Below, piece by piece: positions 34,568 through 43,768 of a stretch of 64,000 nucleotides of DNA. This DNA comes from an uncultured Gammaproteobacteria bacterium. Lineage in GTDB: Bacteria > Pseudomonadota > Gammaproteobacteria > HK1. Position 1 is the first letter of the stretch. Every line of letters starts with the position of its first letter. The stretch lies in the NCBI GenBank assembly GCA_958295835.1, contig OY282378.1:310001-374000 (forward strand). Direction: 5' to 3'. The notes below the pieces were generated by a model. That model saw only the letters and a list, made by a program, of their open reading frames with translations. It made no database searches and was not told the origin of the DNA. The position numbers and the translations under genes are program-made.

Positions 34568-35380
34568 CTACGGTCGCGCCCGCTTTCCTCTGCGGCCGAT
34601 CAGCCAGACCGCGCCGGCGAGCAGGAGCAGCAGCGCGGCGCCCGCCATGGTGAGGGCGCCGAGGGTCGGGACCATCGGGGTATAGCCCGAGACCATCTTG
34701 GAGTAGAGCCACTCCGGCACGGTCTGATCGGCGCCGGTGGAGAACAGCGACAGCGGGAAATTGCTCCACGACAGCAGGAAGGCGAAGATCGCGCCCGAGA
34801 TGATACCCGGCGCCAGGATGGGGATGGTGATCTCCGTCAGCACCTGCCAGCGGCTGGCGCCCAGATCGAACGCGGCCTCTTCCAGGGCGGGGTCGAAGCT
34901 GTAGGCCTGGATCGACATGATGAGGACGACGATCGGAACGATCCAGACCATGTGAGCGAACACCGCGGTATGCCAGCTCGTCCGGACCCCCAGGACCGAG
35001 AACCACAGCAGCAGCGCGAGCCCCAACACCGCCTGGGGAAAGAAGATCGGCAGCAGGACGAGGCGCTGAAAGAGCTTGCGGCCCGTCCAGTCGTACCTGG
35101 CGAAGGCCAGCGCGCCGAAGAACGCGAGCACCACCGAGAAGACCGTCACCAGGACCGCCACGGTCAGCGAGGTCCACACCAGGTCGCGTACCGAGAGGGA
35201 CTCGGCCGCCTTCTCGTACCACCTCGTCGACCAGTCGGCGATCGGGAATCGAAAGTACCTCTGCCTGGAGAACGAGGCCAGGACCACCGCGATCATGGGG
35301 ACGTACAGAAACGCGAGGACGCTCGCGGTCCACAGCCAGATCAGGATCCGTGTCGCCCCGCCCTTTCGGTCCGTCGCCAT
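34568..35380 (-). CDS. PotC-like ABC permease
   Basis: A 270-residue inner-membrane permease with six predicted helices (for example ILIWLWTASVLAFLYVPMIA and LLLLLAGAVWLIG). The EAA loop reads EEAAFDLGASRWQVLTEITI, the cytoplasmic coupling motif that docks on the ATPase. It belongs to the spermidine/putrescine type (PotC). Its start lies four bases after the stop of the PotB-like gene, so the two are co-translated. It would form the channel with PotB for an amine substrate delivered by the PotD-like protein. Confidence 0.9.
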   Translation of the reverse strand: MATDRKGGATRILIWLWTASVLAFLYVPMIAVVLASFSRQRYFRFPIADWSTRWYEKAAESLSVRDLVWTSLTVAVLVTVFSVVLAFFGALAFARYDWTGRKLFQRLVLLPIFFPQAVLGLALLLWFSVLGVRTSWHTAVFAHMVWIVPIVVLIMSIQAYSFDPALEEAAFDLGASRWQVLTEITIPILAPGIISGAIFAFLLSWSNFPLSLFSTGADQTVPEWLYSKMVSGYTPMVPTLGALTMAGAALLLLLAGAVWLIGRRGKRARP

Positions 35381-35384
35381 CGCT

Positions 35385-36254
35385 CTACCGCCTGCCGATG
35401 ATCCGGTCCAGATCGATTCTGCGCAGCAGCATGAAGACGATGAGGCCCGAGAGCCCGATCAGGAGCACCGACAGCATCGACCCCTTCGGCCAGTTCTGCG
35501 CGAAGGTGAACGCGCTCTCGATGTCGTCCGCGATCATCACCACCGCCTGCCCGCCGAGGATCTTGGACTCGGCCAGCGATCCGAGCGCGAGAACGAAGGT
35601 CAGGATGCCGCCGATCATGATCCCCGGCATCGACAGGGGCAATTCCACCTCGCGGAATACCTGCCACCGCGAGGCGCCGAGGTCGAAGGCCGCCTCCTTC
35701 AGGCTGTCCGGGACCATCGAGATGCCGATGGTCAACGGGAACAGCATGAACGGCAGGTAGACGTAGACCAGTCCCAGCACGATGGCCGGCACCGTGTAGA
35801 GCAGGCCCGACGCCGAGAAGCCGAGGACGTGCTGCAGCGTGCCGTCGAGAATGCCGTTCTTGAGCAGGATCAGCACCCAGCCGAACAGCCGGATGTTCTC
35901 CGAGATCAGCAGCGGCAGCGCGACCAGGGCCGTCACCAAGTTGGCCCACCAGCCGAACAGCTTCGCCATGCCGTAGGCGATGGGATAGCAGATCAGGAAG
36001 AGCAGCCCGACCGTCACCACTGCGAGGAACAACGACCAGAAAAACGAAAGGTAATAGCTGTCGGTGACGACGGAGGCGAAGTTGGCGAGGGTCGGCGCCT
36101 GCAGCAGCGAGAACGTTCGCGGCGGCATGAAGCTGTAGCCGAGCAGGATGACGAGCGGCCCGGCGAATCCGGCGAGCAGCAGCAGCGACACCGGCCCGGC
36201 GCAGAGCACCCCCGGGCGGCGGATCCAGCTCACCCTGTCGTCGCGCTGCGCCAC
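35385..36254 (-). CDS. PotB-like ABC permease
   Basis: A 289-residue permease of the polyamine-type ABC importers. Transmembrane helices begin with CAGPVSLLLLAGFAGPLVIL; the EAA motif is KEAAFDLGASRWQVFREVEL. An extended N-terminal periplasmic segment (MPPRTFSLLQAPTLANFASV) is typical of PotB/PotH. It starts four bases after the ATPase gene ends. With PotC it forms the membrane channel. Confidence 0.9.
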   Translation of the reverse strand: MAQRDDRVSWIRRPGVLCAGPVSLLLLAGFAGPLVILLGYSFMPPRTFSLLQAPTLANFASVVTDSYYLSFFWSLFLAVVTVGLLFLICYPIAYGMAKLFGWWANLVTALVALPLLISENIRLFGWVLILLKNGILDGTLQHVLGFSASGLLYTVPAIVLGLVYVYLPFMLFPLTIGISMVPDSLKEAAFDLGASRWQVFREVELPLSMPGIMIGGILTFVLALGSLAESKILGGQAVVMIADDIESAFTFAQNWPKGSMLSVLLIGLSGLIVFMLLRRIDLDRIIGRR

Positions 36255-36258
36255 TGCA

Positions 36259-37332
36259 TCATCGACTCACCAGGATGGAGTCTTCGGGGCGCCAGCCCAG
36301 CATGACCTCGTCCCCGAGAGCACCGTCGAACGATTCGTCCTGAAGCCGCTCCACGAGCCAGTGATCATCGTCGGCGGTGCGGATCTGATACTGAACCCTG
36401 GATCCGAGCGCATAGTCGTTGAAGAGCGTGCCGGCGAGCGTATTCGCCACCTCCGAGGCTTCCCGGCCGAGCTTCATGACCTCCGGGCGGATGATGAGGT
36501 ATCCGCCCGTGAAGCCGGCGGGCATGCCTCGCACCGCGAATTCCGATCCGCCGCCCGCGACCCGCACCGCTTCGGGTCCCGCGGCCTCCACCTCCAGCGT
36601 GTTCACCTCGCCCATGAACTCGGCGACGAACTTGTCGACCGGCCGGTTGTAGATCTCGTGGGGCGTCCCGATCTGGACCAGCGTCCCGTCCTTCATGATG
36701 CCGATCCGGTCCGACATCACCATGGCCTCCTCGAGCGAGTGGGTGATGTAGACGAACGTCTTGCCCGTCTCCCGGTGGATGTCCTTGAGCTCCTTCTCCA
36801 GCGTCTTGCGCAGCCGGAAGTCGAGCGCCGACAGCGGCTCGTCGAAGAACAGGATCTGCGGATCGAAGGCCAGTGCACGGGCCAGCGCCACGCGCTGGCG
36901 CTCACCGCCGGAGCACTGGTTGACTCCCTTGTCGTAGTAGTCGGCGGGGAGGCGAAGCTGTTCGAGCAATGCAAGCGCCCTCTCCCTTCGCTGCGCCGCG
37001 CCCACCCTTGCGATCTTCAACGGGAACTCGATGTTCTCGCCGACGCTCTTGTGCGGGAACAGGGCGAGATTCTGGAAGACCATGCACGTCGGCCGCTTGT
37101 TGGCCGGGATCTTGTTGAGAGAATTCCCTTGCAGCCGAATGTCGCCGCTGGTGGGCCGATCCATGCCCACCAGCAGGCGAATCATGGTCGTCTTGCCGGA
37201 TCCGGAAGGCCCGACGAGGGTGAAGAACTCGCCTTCCCGTATCTCGAGGTTCACGTCGCGGACCGCGGCGAAGTCGCCGAAGCGCTTGGTGAGCCCGCTC
37301 AACACGAGGAACGGCGCCGTGCTGTGCTCCAT
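36259..37332 (-). CDS. PotA-like ABC ATPase
   Basis: A 357-residue ATPase: Walker A VGPSGSGKTTMIRLL, signature NQCSGGERQRVALARAL, Walker B ILFFDEPLSALDF and the switch His in YITHSLEEAMVMSD. A C-terminal TOBE-type regulatory domain (about residues 270-357) is present, as in PotA. It drives import through the two permeases. It lies 47 bases downstream of the binding-protein gene, within the same leftward operon. Confidence 0.92.
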   Translation of the reverse strand: MEHSTAPFLVLSGLTKRFGDFAAVRDVNLEIREGEFFTLVGPSGSGKTTMIRLLVGMDRPTSGDIRLQGNSLNKIPANKRPTCMVFQNLALFPHKSVGENIEFPLKIARVGAAQRRERALALLEQLRLPADYYDKGVNQCSGGERQRVALARALAFDPQILFFDEPLSALDFRLRKTLEKELKDIHRETGKTFVYITHSLEEAMVMSDRIGIMKDGTLVQIGTPHEIYNRPVDKFVAEFMGEVNTLEVEAAGPEAVRVAGGGSEFAVRGMPAGFTGGYLIIRPEVMKLGREASEVANTLAGTLFNDYALGSRVQYQIRTADDDHWLVERLQDESFDGALGDEVMLGWRPEDSILVSR

Positions 37333-37379
37333 CGACCCTCCGGGACCCGGGGACCACGGACATCAACCGCGATCCGGCC

Positions 37380-38531
37380 TCACGACTCGCGTTCGCGCTT
37401 CGCGGCGGCGTAGATGTCGTACATCTGCGCGTAGTCCGGGTTGATGTCGTAGTCGGCCGAGTTCGCCATCTCCTCTTCCAGGGTGTCCCACTGGATGGCG
37501 TTCAGCTCGTCCGCGTCGAACTGCGCCATCACCGCGGCCTCGCCCATCTGCGAGACGGGATTGTAGGTGCCTTCGGCGAACGCCACACGCTTGGAGATGT
37601 CCGGACGCTGGACATAGGCCAGGAACTCATCGGCCAGTGGCGACGGATCCGGATTGTCGACCGCGGAGGTCAGCTCGATCCACACGATGCCGCCCTTGCC
37701 GTCCATCGGACCCGACTTCGGCGTGATGCCCCGCACCTGGGTCGCGCCGTCGTAGCGCGCGGGCGATGCGGTATAGGTCCCGCCCGTGAAGTAGGCGTCG
37801 ATCTCGCCGTTGATGAGGGCCAGATTCATCTGGACCAGGTCGTCCGTCAGGAGCTTGGCGCCGTTGAAGATCTTCTTGCAGGCATCCGTGAACGCCGCGA
37901 TCTCCTGCTCGGTATGCGCCTTGAACGGATGCACCCCGGCGGTGACGCACATGTGGTAGATGTTCCAGTTGTCGTAGGTCAGGACGCCGTACCTTCCGTT
38001 CATGGCCGCGTCGAGGAAGACGTTGAAGCCCTCGTCCTCCGCCGTGGCGCGCGAGATCTTTTCCGTGTTGACCACGAAGTTGAAGGGGCCGAAGCGCTGC
38101 GTCATGCCGAGCAGCTCCTGACCCGACTTGTCCATCGCCCACTCGTACGGCGGGTGGAACGCCGGCATCATCTTCTCGAACATCGGTTCGAACCGGTCCC
38201 GCGGAAGCGGCCGGATCAGGCCCTCCGGGTACATCATCTCGCGTGCCCAAGGGTTGTTGACGTTGATGAGGTCCCACACCGCGGTCTCGCCCGCGCGCAG
38301 GCGGTTGACCGCGTCCGGGTCCGAGGTGAGACCTTCGGCCCGGACCTTGGCGTCGAACTCGCGACGGAACGGGTCGAGCACGTCGTCGGAGTTGTAGCCT
38401 TCCCAGCAGTAGATGTTGAGCTCCTTGTCGCGAGCCGCGTACGCCAGCTTCGGCAGCATTCCGGCGGCGGCCGCCGCCCACAATCCGGTCTGCTGCAGGA
38501 AGTTTCGCCGGTTCATCCCGTTCTTGAACAT
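37380..38531 (-). CDS. PotD-like periplasmic binding protein
   Basis: A 383-residue extracellular solute-binding protein with a Tat-type signal (MNRRNFLQQTGLWAAAAAG to LAYA, about residue 32). The mature protein begins KELNIYCWEGYNSDDVLDPF, a classic PotD/PotF start, with later ETAVWDLINVNNPWAREMM and AYFTGGTYTASPARYDG. PotD-type proteins bind polyamines or related amines. GAGGAGAGAG precedes the ATG at 38531, which fixes the start over longer frames. It is first in the operon PotD-PotA-PotB-PotC-SDR. The actual ligand may be the amino alcohol or amine processed by the microcompartment. Confidence 0.88.
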   Translation of the reverse strand: MFKNGMNRRNFLQQTGLWAAAAAGMLPKLAYAARDKELNIYCWEGYNSDDVLDPFRREFDAKVRAEGLTSDPDAVNRLRAGETAVWDLINVNNPWAREMMYPEGLIRPLPRDRFEPMFEKMMPAFHPPYEWAMDKSGQELLGMTQRFGPFNFVVNTEKISRATAEDEGFNVFLDAAMNGRYGVLTYDNWNIYHMCVTAGVHPFKAHTEQEIAAFTDACKKIFNGAKLLTDDLVQMNLALINGEIDAYFTGGTYTASPARYDGATQVRGITPKSGPMDGKGGIVWIELTSAVDNPDPSPLADEFLAYVQRPDISKRVAFAEGTYNPVSQMGEAAVMAQFDADELNAIQWDTLEEEMANSADYDINPDYAQMYDIYAAAKRERES

Positions 38532-38989
38532 GATCTCTCTCCTCTGGTTGTCGTCTCCCCACCGGCTCGCGCCGCGAGGGCATCGATGCTCCGCCACTGT
38601 CCGCCGAGGGCAAGCGAGCGGCACTCATGGAGGAACGCATCATGGAGCCGATCGGCTCCACTGACGGTGAACAGGTCATCGACGCGGTGAGTGTCGACAA
38701 TCTCCCGTTCGGTGTCGCAGGTGGTGTGCGGCGCATCGAGGGTGAGCAGACACCCGCGCGGGCCGACATCGTCGAGCAGCGTTCGCACGGCCGCGCCCTC
38801 GCCCCTCGTGGGTGAGCCGGGTGACGGTCTCGAAGCAGTCGACAAGAGCCCGTCCCTCTCGTCACTACTGCCCGATCACCGTCCTGCCGCTGGAATGAAA
38901 CAGGCCTGCCGGGGTCCGCCTCCGTTGATTGCAGGTCTTCGCCGGGCGCCACGGACGCACCGGGACGGTGCGTCCGTGCGCGTCCGCCA
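38532..38989. other. Gap holding only a transposase relic
   Basis: Upstream region of the PotD-like gene. Apart from a degenerate transposase piece (38663-38794) no gene was recognised. It should contain the operon promoter; no convincing -35/-10 pair was singled out. Confidence 0.45.
38663..38794 (-). pseudogene. Degenerate DDE transposase fragment
   Basis: The translated piece AVRTLLDDVGPRGCLLTLDA followed by TEREIVDTHRVDDLFTV resembles the segment around the first catalytic Asp of ISAs1/H-repeat type transposases (consensus near GCLLTLDALHTT). Flanking sequence no longer matches. It is an old relic unrelated to the larger remnant at 10463. Confidence 0.45.
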
Positions 38990-39316
38990 TCAGATGTTGC
39001 TGTCGAGAAACGCCGAGAGTTGGGACTTCGAGAGGGCGCCGACCTTCGTCGCCTCGACGTTGCCGTCCTTGAAGAGCATCAGGGTCGGAATTCCCCTGAT
39101 CCCGTATCTGGGCGGAGTTGACGGGTTCTCGTCGATGTTCAGCTTTGCGATCTTGAGCCGTCCTGCGTATTCTTCGGCGATCTCGCCGAGAACCGGCGCG
39201 ATCGCCTTGCACGGACCGCACCATTCGGCCCAGTAGTCGACGAGTACGGGATCCTCGGCCTTGAGGACATCCTCCTCAAAGCTTCCGTCGGTGACATGAA
39301 CGATCTTGTCGGTCAC
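38990..39316 (-). CDS. trxA: Thioredoxin
   Basis: A 108-residue thioredoxin with the intact WAEWCGPCK active site (Cys pair about residues 32 and 35), the cis-Pro in [14 protein letters not shown], and a C-terminal helix. It reduces disulfides in cytosolic proteins such as ribonucleotide reductase. GTG at 39316 is preferred over the upstream TTG because GGAGG lies nine bases before it and the family starts TDKIVHVTD. One oddity is [12 protein letters not shown], where most have NPxTAxKYGIRx. It is transcribed away from the helicase gene. Confidence 0.93.
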   Translation of the reverse strand: MTDKIVHVTDGSFEEDVLKAEDPVLVDYWAEWCGPCKAIAPVLGEIAEEYAGRLKIAKLNIDENPSTPPRYGIRGIPTLMLFKDGNVEATKVGALSKSQLSAFLDSNI

Positions 39317-39498
39317 TGCGGTTGCCTCCAAGTGTCGGGCGTGGGCGATTGTGATCGGATTCGATTCGGCAATTCAAGCTGGATCCGGGCCGTTTTTTCG
39401 CCGTTCCGATTGCCTGAATCGCGCGGCTGATCAGAAATGGTTGGAACTCAACGGGTTATTCCAGAAAAGTCGAAAGAACATCACCACGGTCATTCAGA

Positions 39499-40884
39499 AT
39501 GGATTCATTTCGCATGGACACGCAGGCCGACAACCACACGGGCCACGCATCATCGGACGTGCATGCGCCTTTCGGTGACGGGTCGATGACCGAGCATCTG
39601 CTCACCGACGTCAGGTTCGCAAGTCTCGATCTCGAGCCGTCGATCCTGCGCGGTATCGAGGATGCCGGCTTCGAATACTGCACCCCCATCCAGGCGCAGT
39701 CGCTGCCGGCAGTCCTGGCCGGCCGCGACGTCGAAGGACAAGCACAGACCGGCACCGGAAAGACCGCTGCGTTCCTGGTCGGAATCATGAACGTGTTGCT
39801 GCGCGAGCCGCGCCATCCGGACGCCGGAACCGGGCAGCCTCGCGCCATCGTGCTCGCGCCCACCCGCGAGCTGGCGGTGCAGATTCACAGGGATGCCGAG
39901 CAGATCGGGCTGTACACCGGGCTGCGCTTCGGCGTCGTGTTCGGCGGGACCGGATACGAGTCGCAACGCCAGATGCTCCGCGACGGCCTCGACGTGCTCA
40001 TAGGCACCCCGGGACGGCTCATCGACTATTTCAAGCAGAAGATATTCCACCTGAACGCGGTGCGGGTCGCAGTGCTCGACGAAGCGGACCGGATGTTCGA
40101 CCTGGGATTCATCCGGGACATCCGCTATCTGCTGAGACGCATGCCGCCCCCGCAACAGCGGCTCAGCCTCCTGTTCTCGGCCACTCTCTCGATGCGGGTC
40201 CGCGAGCTCGCGTACGAGCACATGAACTCACCGACGATGGTTGACGCGACCCCCGAGAACCACGTCACCGTCGCCTCCGTCAGTCAGCGCCTCTATCACG
40301 TTGGCGAGAAGGACAAGATCCCGCTGCTCATCGGATTGCTCCGGCGGATGGACGTCACCCGCACGATCATCTTCTTCAACACCAAGCGCGAGGCGGAGAA
40401 GGTCGATGCCTGGCTGGCCGGGAACGAACTCATCGCCGGCATGCTGAACGGTGACGTTCCCCAAAGGAGGCGCCTTGCGCTGCTCGATCGGTTCAAGCGC
40501 GGCGAGCTGCCGATTCTCCTCGCCACCGACGTCGCGGCACGGGGACTGCACATACCGGACGTGAGCCACGTCTTCAACTACGACCTGCCGCAGGATGCCG
40601 AGGACTACGTTCATCGTGTCGGCCGGACCGCTCGCGTCGGCGCGAAGGGCGACGCGGTGAGCTTCTCGTGCGAGCGTTTCTGCTATTCGCTCACCGATAT
40701 CGAAGCCTTCATCGGCCAGTCCATTCCGGCCGAGGTGGCGAGTGCGGAGCTGATGGCCGACCCGGCGCCTCCTGCGCGGCGGCGGTATGCACGGCAGCCG
40801 AACCGGGGCCGGAGCGGTGGGCGAGACCGGTCCGGCGCGTCGCGTCGCGACTCGCGGCGCCAACCTCGGAGAAGCGGTTCGTGA
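39499..40884 (+). CDS. rhlB: DEAD-box RNA helicase (RhlB-like)
   Basis: A 461-residue ATP-dependent RNA helicase. Motifs in order: Q-motif GFEYCTPIQAQSLPAVL, I AQTGTGKTAA, Ia APTRELAVQ, Ib GTPGRL, II VLDEADRMFD, III SATLS, IV IIFFNTKREAE, V ATDVAARGLHIP, VI HRVGRTARVG. A basic Arg/Gly/Ser tail (about 430-461) fits the RhlB C-terminus that binds RNase E or RNA. The symbol is tentative, as other RhlE/RhlB subgroups are similar. ATG 39499 gives a 30-residue N-terminal extension; a later in-frame ATG is possible. It overlaps the next gene by four bases (GTGA). Confidence 0.88.
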   Translation: MDSFRMDTQADNHTGHASSDVHAPFGDGSMTEHLLTDVRFASLDLEPSILRGIEDAGFEYCTPIQAQSLPAVLAGRDVEGQAQTGTGKTAAFLVGIMNVLLREPRHPDAGTGQPRAIVLAPTRELAVQIHRDAEQIGLYTGLRFGVVFGGTGYESQRQMLRDGLDVLIGTPGRLIDYFKQKIFHLNAVRVAVLDEADRMFDLGFIRDIRYLLRRMPPPQQRLSLLFSATLSMRVRELAYEHMNSPTMVDATPENHVTVASVSQRLYHVGEKDKIPLLIGLLRRMDVTRTIIFFNTKREAEKVDAWLAGNELIAGMLNGDVPQRRRLALLDRFKRGELPILLATDVAARGLHIPDVSHVFNYDLPQDAEDYVHRVGRTARVGAKGDAVSFSCERFCYSLTDIEAFIGQSIPAEVASAELMADPAPPARRRYARQPNRGRSGGRDRSGASRRDSRRQPRRSGS

Positions 40885-41570
40885 GCGCGGCGGCGCTGGC
40901 GGAGCTCGACCCGCCTGTCGTCGTCGAACCGCCGAAGCCCGTGACCGCGGTCGTCGTGTGGCTCCATGGTCTCGGCGCCGATGGACATGATTTCGAGCCG
41001 GCCGCGGCGGAGCTTGGCCGCGCCGGGCTCGACGACGTCCGGTTCGTGTTTCCGCACGCGCCGGTGCGGCCCGTCACCATCAACGGCGGGATGGCGATGC
41101 GCGCCTGGTATGACATCGCGGGCCCCGAGCTCGACCGTCGAGCCGACGAGGAAGGGGTACGAGAGTCGGGCGCAGTCGCCCGTGCGCTGGTCGACGAGCA
41201 GATCGCCCGCGGCATCACCCCGGAGCGTGTGGTCCTCGCCGGGTTCTCCCAGGGTGGCGCCATCGCCTTGCATGCGGGGCTGCGCTTTCCGTTTCGCATC
41301 GCGGGCATCCTCGCCCTCTCGACCTACCTGCCGGCCGCGAAGTCCCTTGCGACCCAGGCGCATGCCGCGAATCGTGACGTGCCGATCTTCCTCGCGCACG
41401 GCAGCCAGGACCCCGTGATCGCGCTTGCGCTCTCGGAGCGTTCCCGGGCGGCGATGGCGGATCTGGGATACGTCGTCGAGGTCCATACCTATCCGATGCC
41501 CCATTCGGTATGCGCGGAGGAGATCAGGGACATCGCAAACTGGTTGCATCGGGTGCTCGCGGGCCGATGA
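40881..41570 (+). CDS. Carboxylesterase/phospholipase (alpha/beta hydrolase)
   Basis: A 229-residue abhydrolase_2 family protein (carboxylesterase II / acyl-protein thioesterase-like). The sequence shows TAVVVWLHGLGADGHDFEPA, the oxyanion-loop VRPVTINGGMAMRAWYDI, the nucleophile elbow AGFSQGGAIALHAG, the acid in LAHGSQDPVI and the His in YPMPHSVCAEEI. It hydrolyses short acyl or thio-esters. The GTG start at 40881 overlaps the helicase stop, so the genes are probably co-transcribed. Confidence 0.88.
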   Translation: MSAAALAELDPPVVVEPPKPVTAVVVWLHGLGADGHDFEPAAAELGRAGLDDVRFVFPHAPVRPVTINGGMAMRAWYDIAGPELDRRADEEGVRESGAVARALVDEQIARGITPERVVLAGFSQGGAIALHAGLRFPFRIAGILALSTYLPAAKSLATQAHAANRDVPIFLAHGSQDPVIALALSERSRAAMADLGYVVEVHTYPMPHSVCAEEIRDIANWLHRVLAGR

Positions 41571-41640
41571 CGGGCGCCCCCGCCGCTTCGCATTCCGTAC
41601 ATCCTCCCCCCCTCCCCCGATCAAGCAGAGGCGTCTCGCC

Positions 41641-42207
41641 ATGGCGACGCTCTTCGATACCAGGCAGTTCGTGAACGAGTGCCGGGACGCGGCCGCGGCG
41701 AGCGATGCGGTGACCGCGACGCGGGCAGTGGTGCGTGACGCGGTACGGGCCCTCGCTTCCGGCGTCGTCGCCCTGCCGCCGCTCGATTCGATGTACGCCC
41801 GCCGCAGCGGCGGGCTGATGCTCGGTCATGATCGGACCTTGTTCGAAGACGACGCGACAACGGTGGCCATCGTCGAAACCGAGCCCGGTCACCTCCAGCC
41901 GCCTCACGACCACTCGATGTGTGCAGTGATCGGCGTATTCGAAGGCGGCGAGCGTAACCGGTTCTACCGGCGTGTCGGCGGTCGGGCGCGGCTCGCGACG
42001 CGCCGCGTCGTTCGCCCCGCCGAAGTCATCGCGCTCCGGGAACGCACCGTGCACGCGATCAGCGCCGAAGCCGGCGAATCCTGCCGTGCGCTGCACGTCT
42101 ATCTGGGTCCGCTCGGCTCTCGCCCGAGGTCGCTGTTTCACCCCGAGAGCGGCATCGAGGAGCCGTTCGACTTCGACACCTATCTGTACTACGTGCGCGC
42201 GGCTTGA
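41641..42207 (+). CDS. Cupin protein, cysteine dioxygenase-like
   Basis: A 188-residue single-cupin protein. The metal motif is visible as PPHDHSMCAVIGVFEGGERN (HxH...E-type first motif), with a second motif around ERTVHAISAEAGESCRALHV. Length and layout resemble bacterial cysteine dioxygenase-type or 3-mercaptopropionate dioxygenase-related cupins, but the substrate is not settled. It begins 70 bases after the esterase gene on the same strand. The ATG at 41641 follows a weak AGAGG. Confidence 0.7.
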   Translation: MATLFDTRQFVNECRDAAAASDAVTATRAVVRDAVRALASGVVALPPLDSMYARRSGGLMLGHDRTLFEDDATTVAIVETEPGHLQPPHDHSMCAVIGVFEGGERNRFYRRVGGRARLATRRVVRPAEVIALRERTVHAISAEAGESCRALHVYLGPLGSRPRSLFHPESGIEEPFDFDTYLYYVRAA

Positions 42208-42465
42208 GCGACGGCGCCGGATGGGGCGGCGCGCACCCGGGCACATTCCTTCCCGCATGCGAGTGGTTCGAGAGCCGGAGCGCGCCGACGTCGCCGCCCG
42301 GGCACGGTGTACGCCGCGTGCGGCGGATGCCGGTGTGGCCTGGGACGTCGGGACCGAATCGCCGGTTTCCGATCCTGCCCCGTGTCGTGCAACCGCGAGA
42401 TCGTTCAGCCACCCGGGGGCGGGGACCGATTCACGCGCACGGAACGATCGTTCCCGTCATGAGGG

Positions 42466-43500
42466 TCACGCCGGAGGCCGGCCTTCGATCCAGCGCGCGG
42501 CATCGAGCGCGTGGTAGGTGATGATCAGATCGGCGCCGGCCCGTTTGATCGCGGTGAGGTTCTCGAGCGCGATCGAACGCTCGTCGAGCCAGCCGCGTTC
42601 GCCGGCCGCCTTGACCATCGAGTATTCGCCGCTCACGTTGTACGCGACCATCGGCAATTCCGGGTGTGCATCGCGCACGCGGCGGATGACGTCGAGGTAG
42701 GCGAGGGCGGGCTTGACCATCAGGAAGTCCGCACCCTCCCCGACGTCGAGCGCTGCCTCCTTGAGCGCCTCCCGCACGTTGCCGGGGTCCATCTGGTGGG
42801 TGCGCCGATCGCCGAACTTCGGCGCTCCCTGCGCGGCATCCCGGAATGGTCCGTAGAACGCCGAGGCGTACTTGATGGCATAGGACATGATCGGGATGTG
42901 GTCGTATCCGTACTCGTCGAGCCCTTCGCGGATACCGGCGACCATGCCGTCGATCATGCCGCTCGGCGCGACGACGTCGGCGCCGGCCCGCGCGTGGCTC
43001 ACGGAGACCCGGGCGAGGACGTCGAGGGTCTCGTCGTTCAACACGTAGCCGGCCGGGAGCACCGGATTCTCGTGGTTCAGCACGCCGCAGTGGCCGTGAT
43101 CGGTGTACTCGCACAGACACACGTCGGTGACGACGAGAAGATCCGGCAGTGCGTCCTTCAACGCACGGACCGTGCGCTGGATGATGCCGTCGTCGTCGAA
43201 GTTCTCGTGGCCAATCGGATCCTTGGAGGCCGGGATGCCGAAGAGCAGCACCGCGGAGATCCCTGCCGCCGCCGCCCTGCCCGCTTCCTCGACCGCCTGA
43301 TCGACGGAGAGCTGGCAGATCCCCGGCATCGACGGGATCGGATCACGCACGTTTTCGCCATGGACGATGAACAGCGGATAGATGAAATCGGCGGGGGTGA
43401 GCACTGTCTCGCGCACCGCCGCACGGAGCCTCGTGGAGTGCCGGAGACGGCGTGGCCGGTTGCGCAGCGGGAGGGTCTTGAGTCTCGTCCTGGCGTCCAT
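42466..43500 (-). CDS. hemB: Delta-aminolevulinic acid dehydratase
   Basis: A 344-residue porphobilinogen synthase that condenses two 5-aminolevulinates for tetrapyrrole synthesis. The zinc-type motif VCLCEYTDHGHCG carries the Cys ligands, so this is the zinc-dependent rather than magnesium-only variety. The Schiff-base Lys lies in FLMVKPALAYLD, with the other active-site Lys in AIKYASAFYGPFRDAA. Length and order are normal for HemB. The start is ATG 43500. It is divergent from the M24-family gene. Confidence 0.95.
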   Translation of the reverse strand: MDARTRLKTLPLRNRPRRLRHSTRLRAAVRETVLTPADFIYPLFIVHGENVRDPIPSMPGICQLSVDQAVEEAGRAAAAGISAVLLFGIPASKDPIGHENFDDDGIIQRTVRALKDALPDLLVVTDVCLCEYTDHGHCGVLNHENPVLPAGYVLNDETLDVLARVSVSHARAGADVVAPSGMIDGMVAGIREGLDEYGYDHIPIMSYAIKYASAFYGPFRDAAQGAPKFGDRRTHQMDPGNVREALKEAALDVGEGADFLMVKPALAYLDVIRRVRDAHPELPMVAYNVSGEYSMVKAAGERGWLDERSIALENLTAIKRAGADLIITYHALDAARWIEGRPPA

Positions 43501-43768
43501 GGTCGATCTCCGGATGGATGGACCGGCGCGGTAACTATAGCGCGCGCCGAGGGCCGGTGATCGGCCCGATCCGCGCGGAGGCCCCCGCAAGCCATCCTCC
43601 CGTCCATCGTATGCGAGGCGCCACGGGACCGGGCGATGACGACGGGCCTCGTTGCCCGCCGATCGCGGGACATCCGAAGACAGTGTGGAAGTGGCGCCGG
43701 GCAGGACGACGCGCAACAATCCCGCGGGGAGAATACTCGCGCGGGCCAACGCAAGGGGAGGGTGCGTG

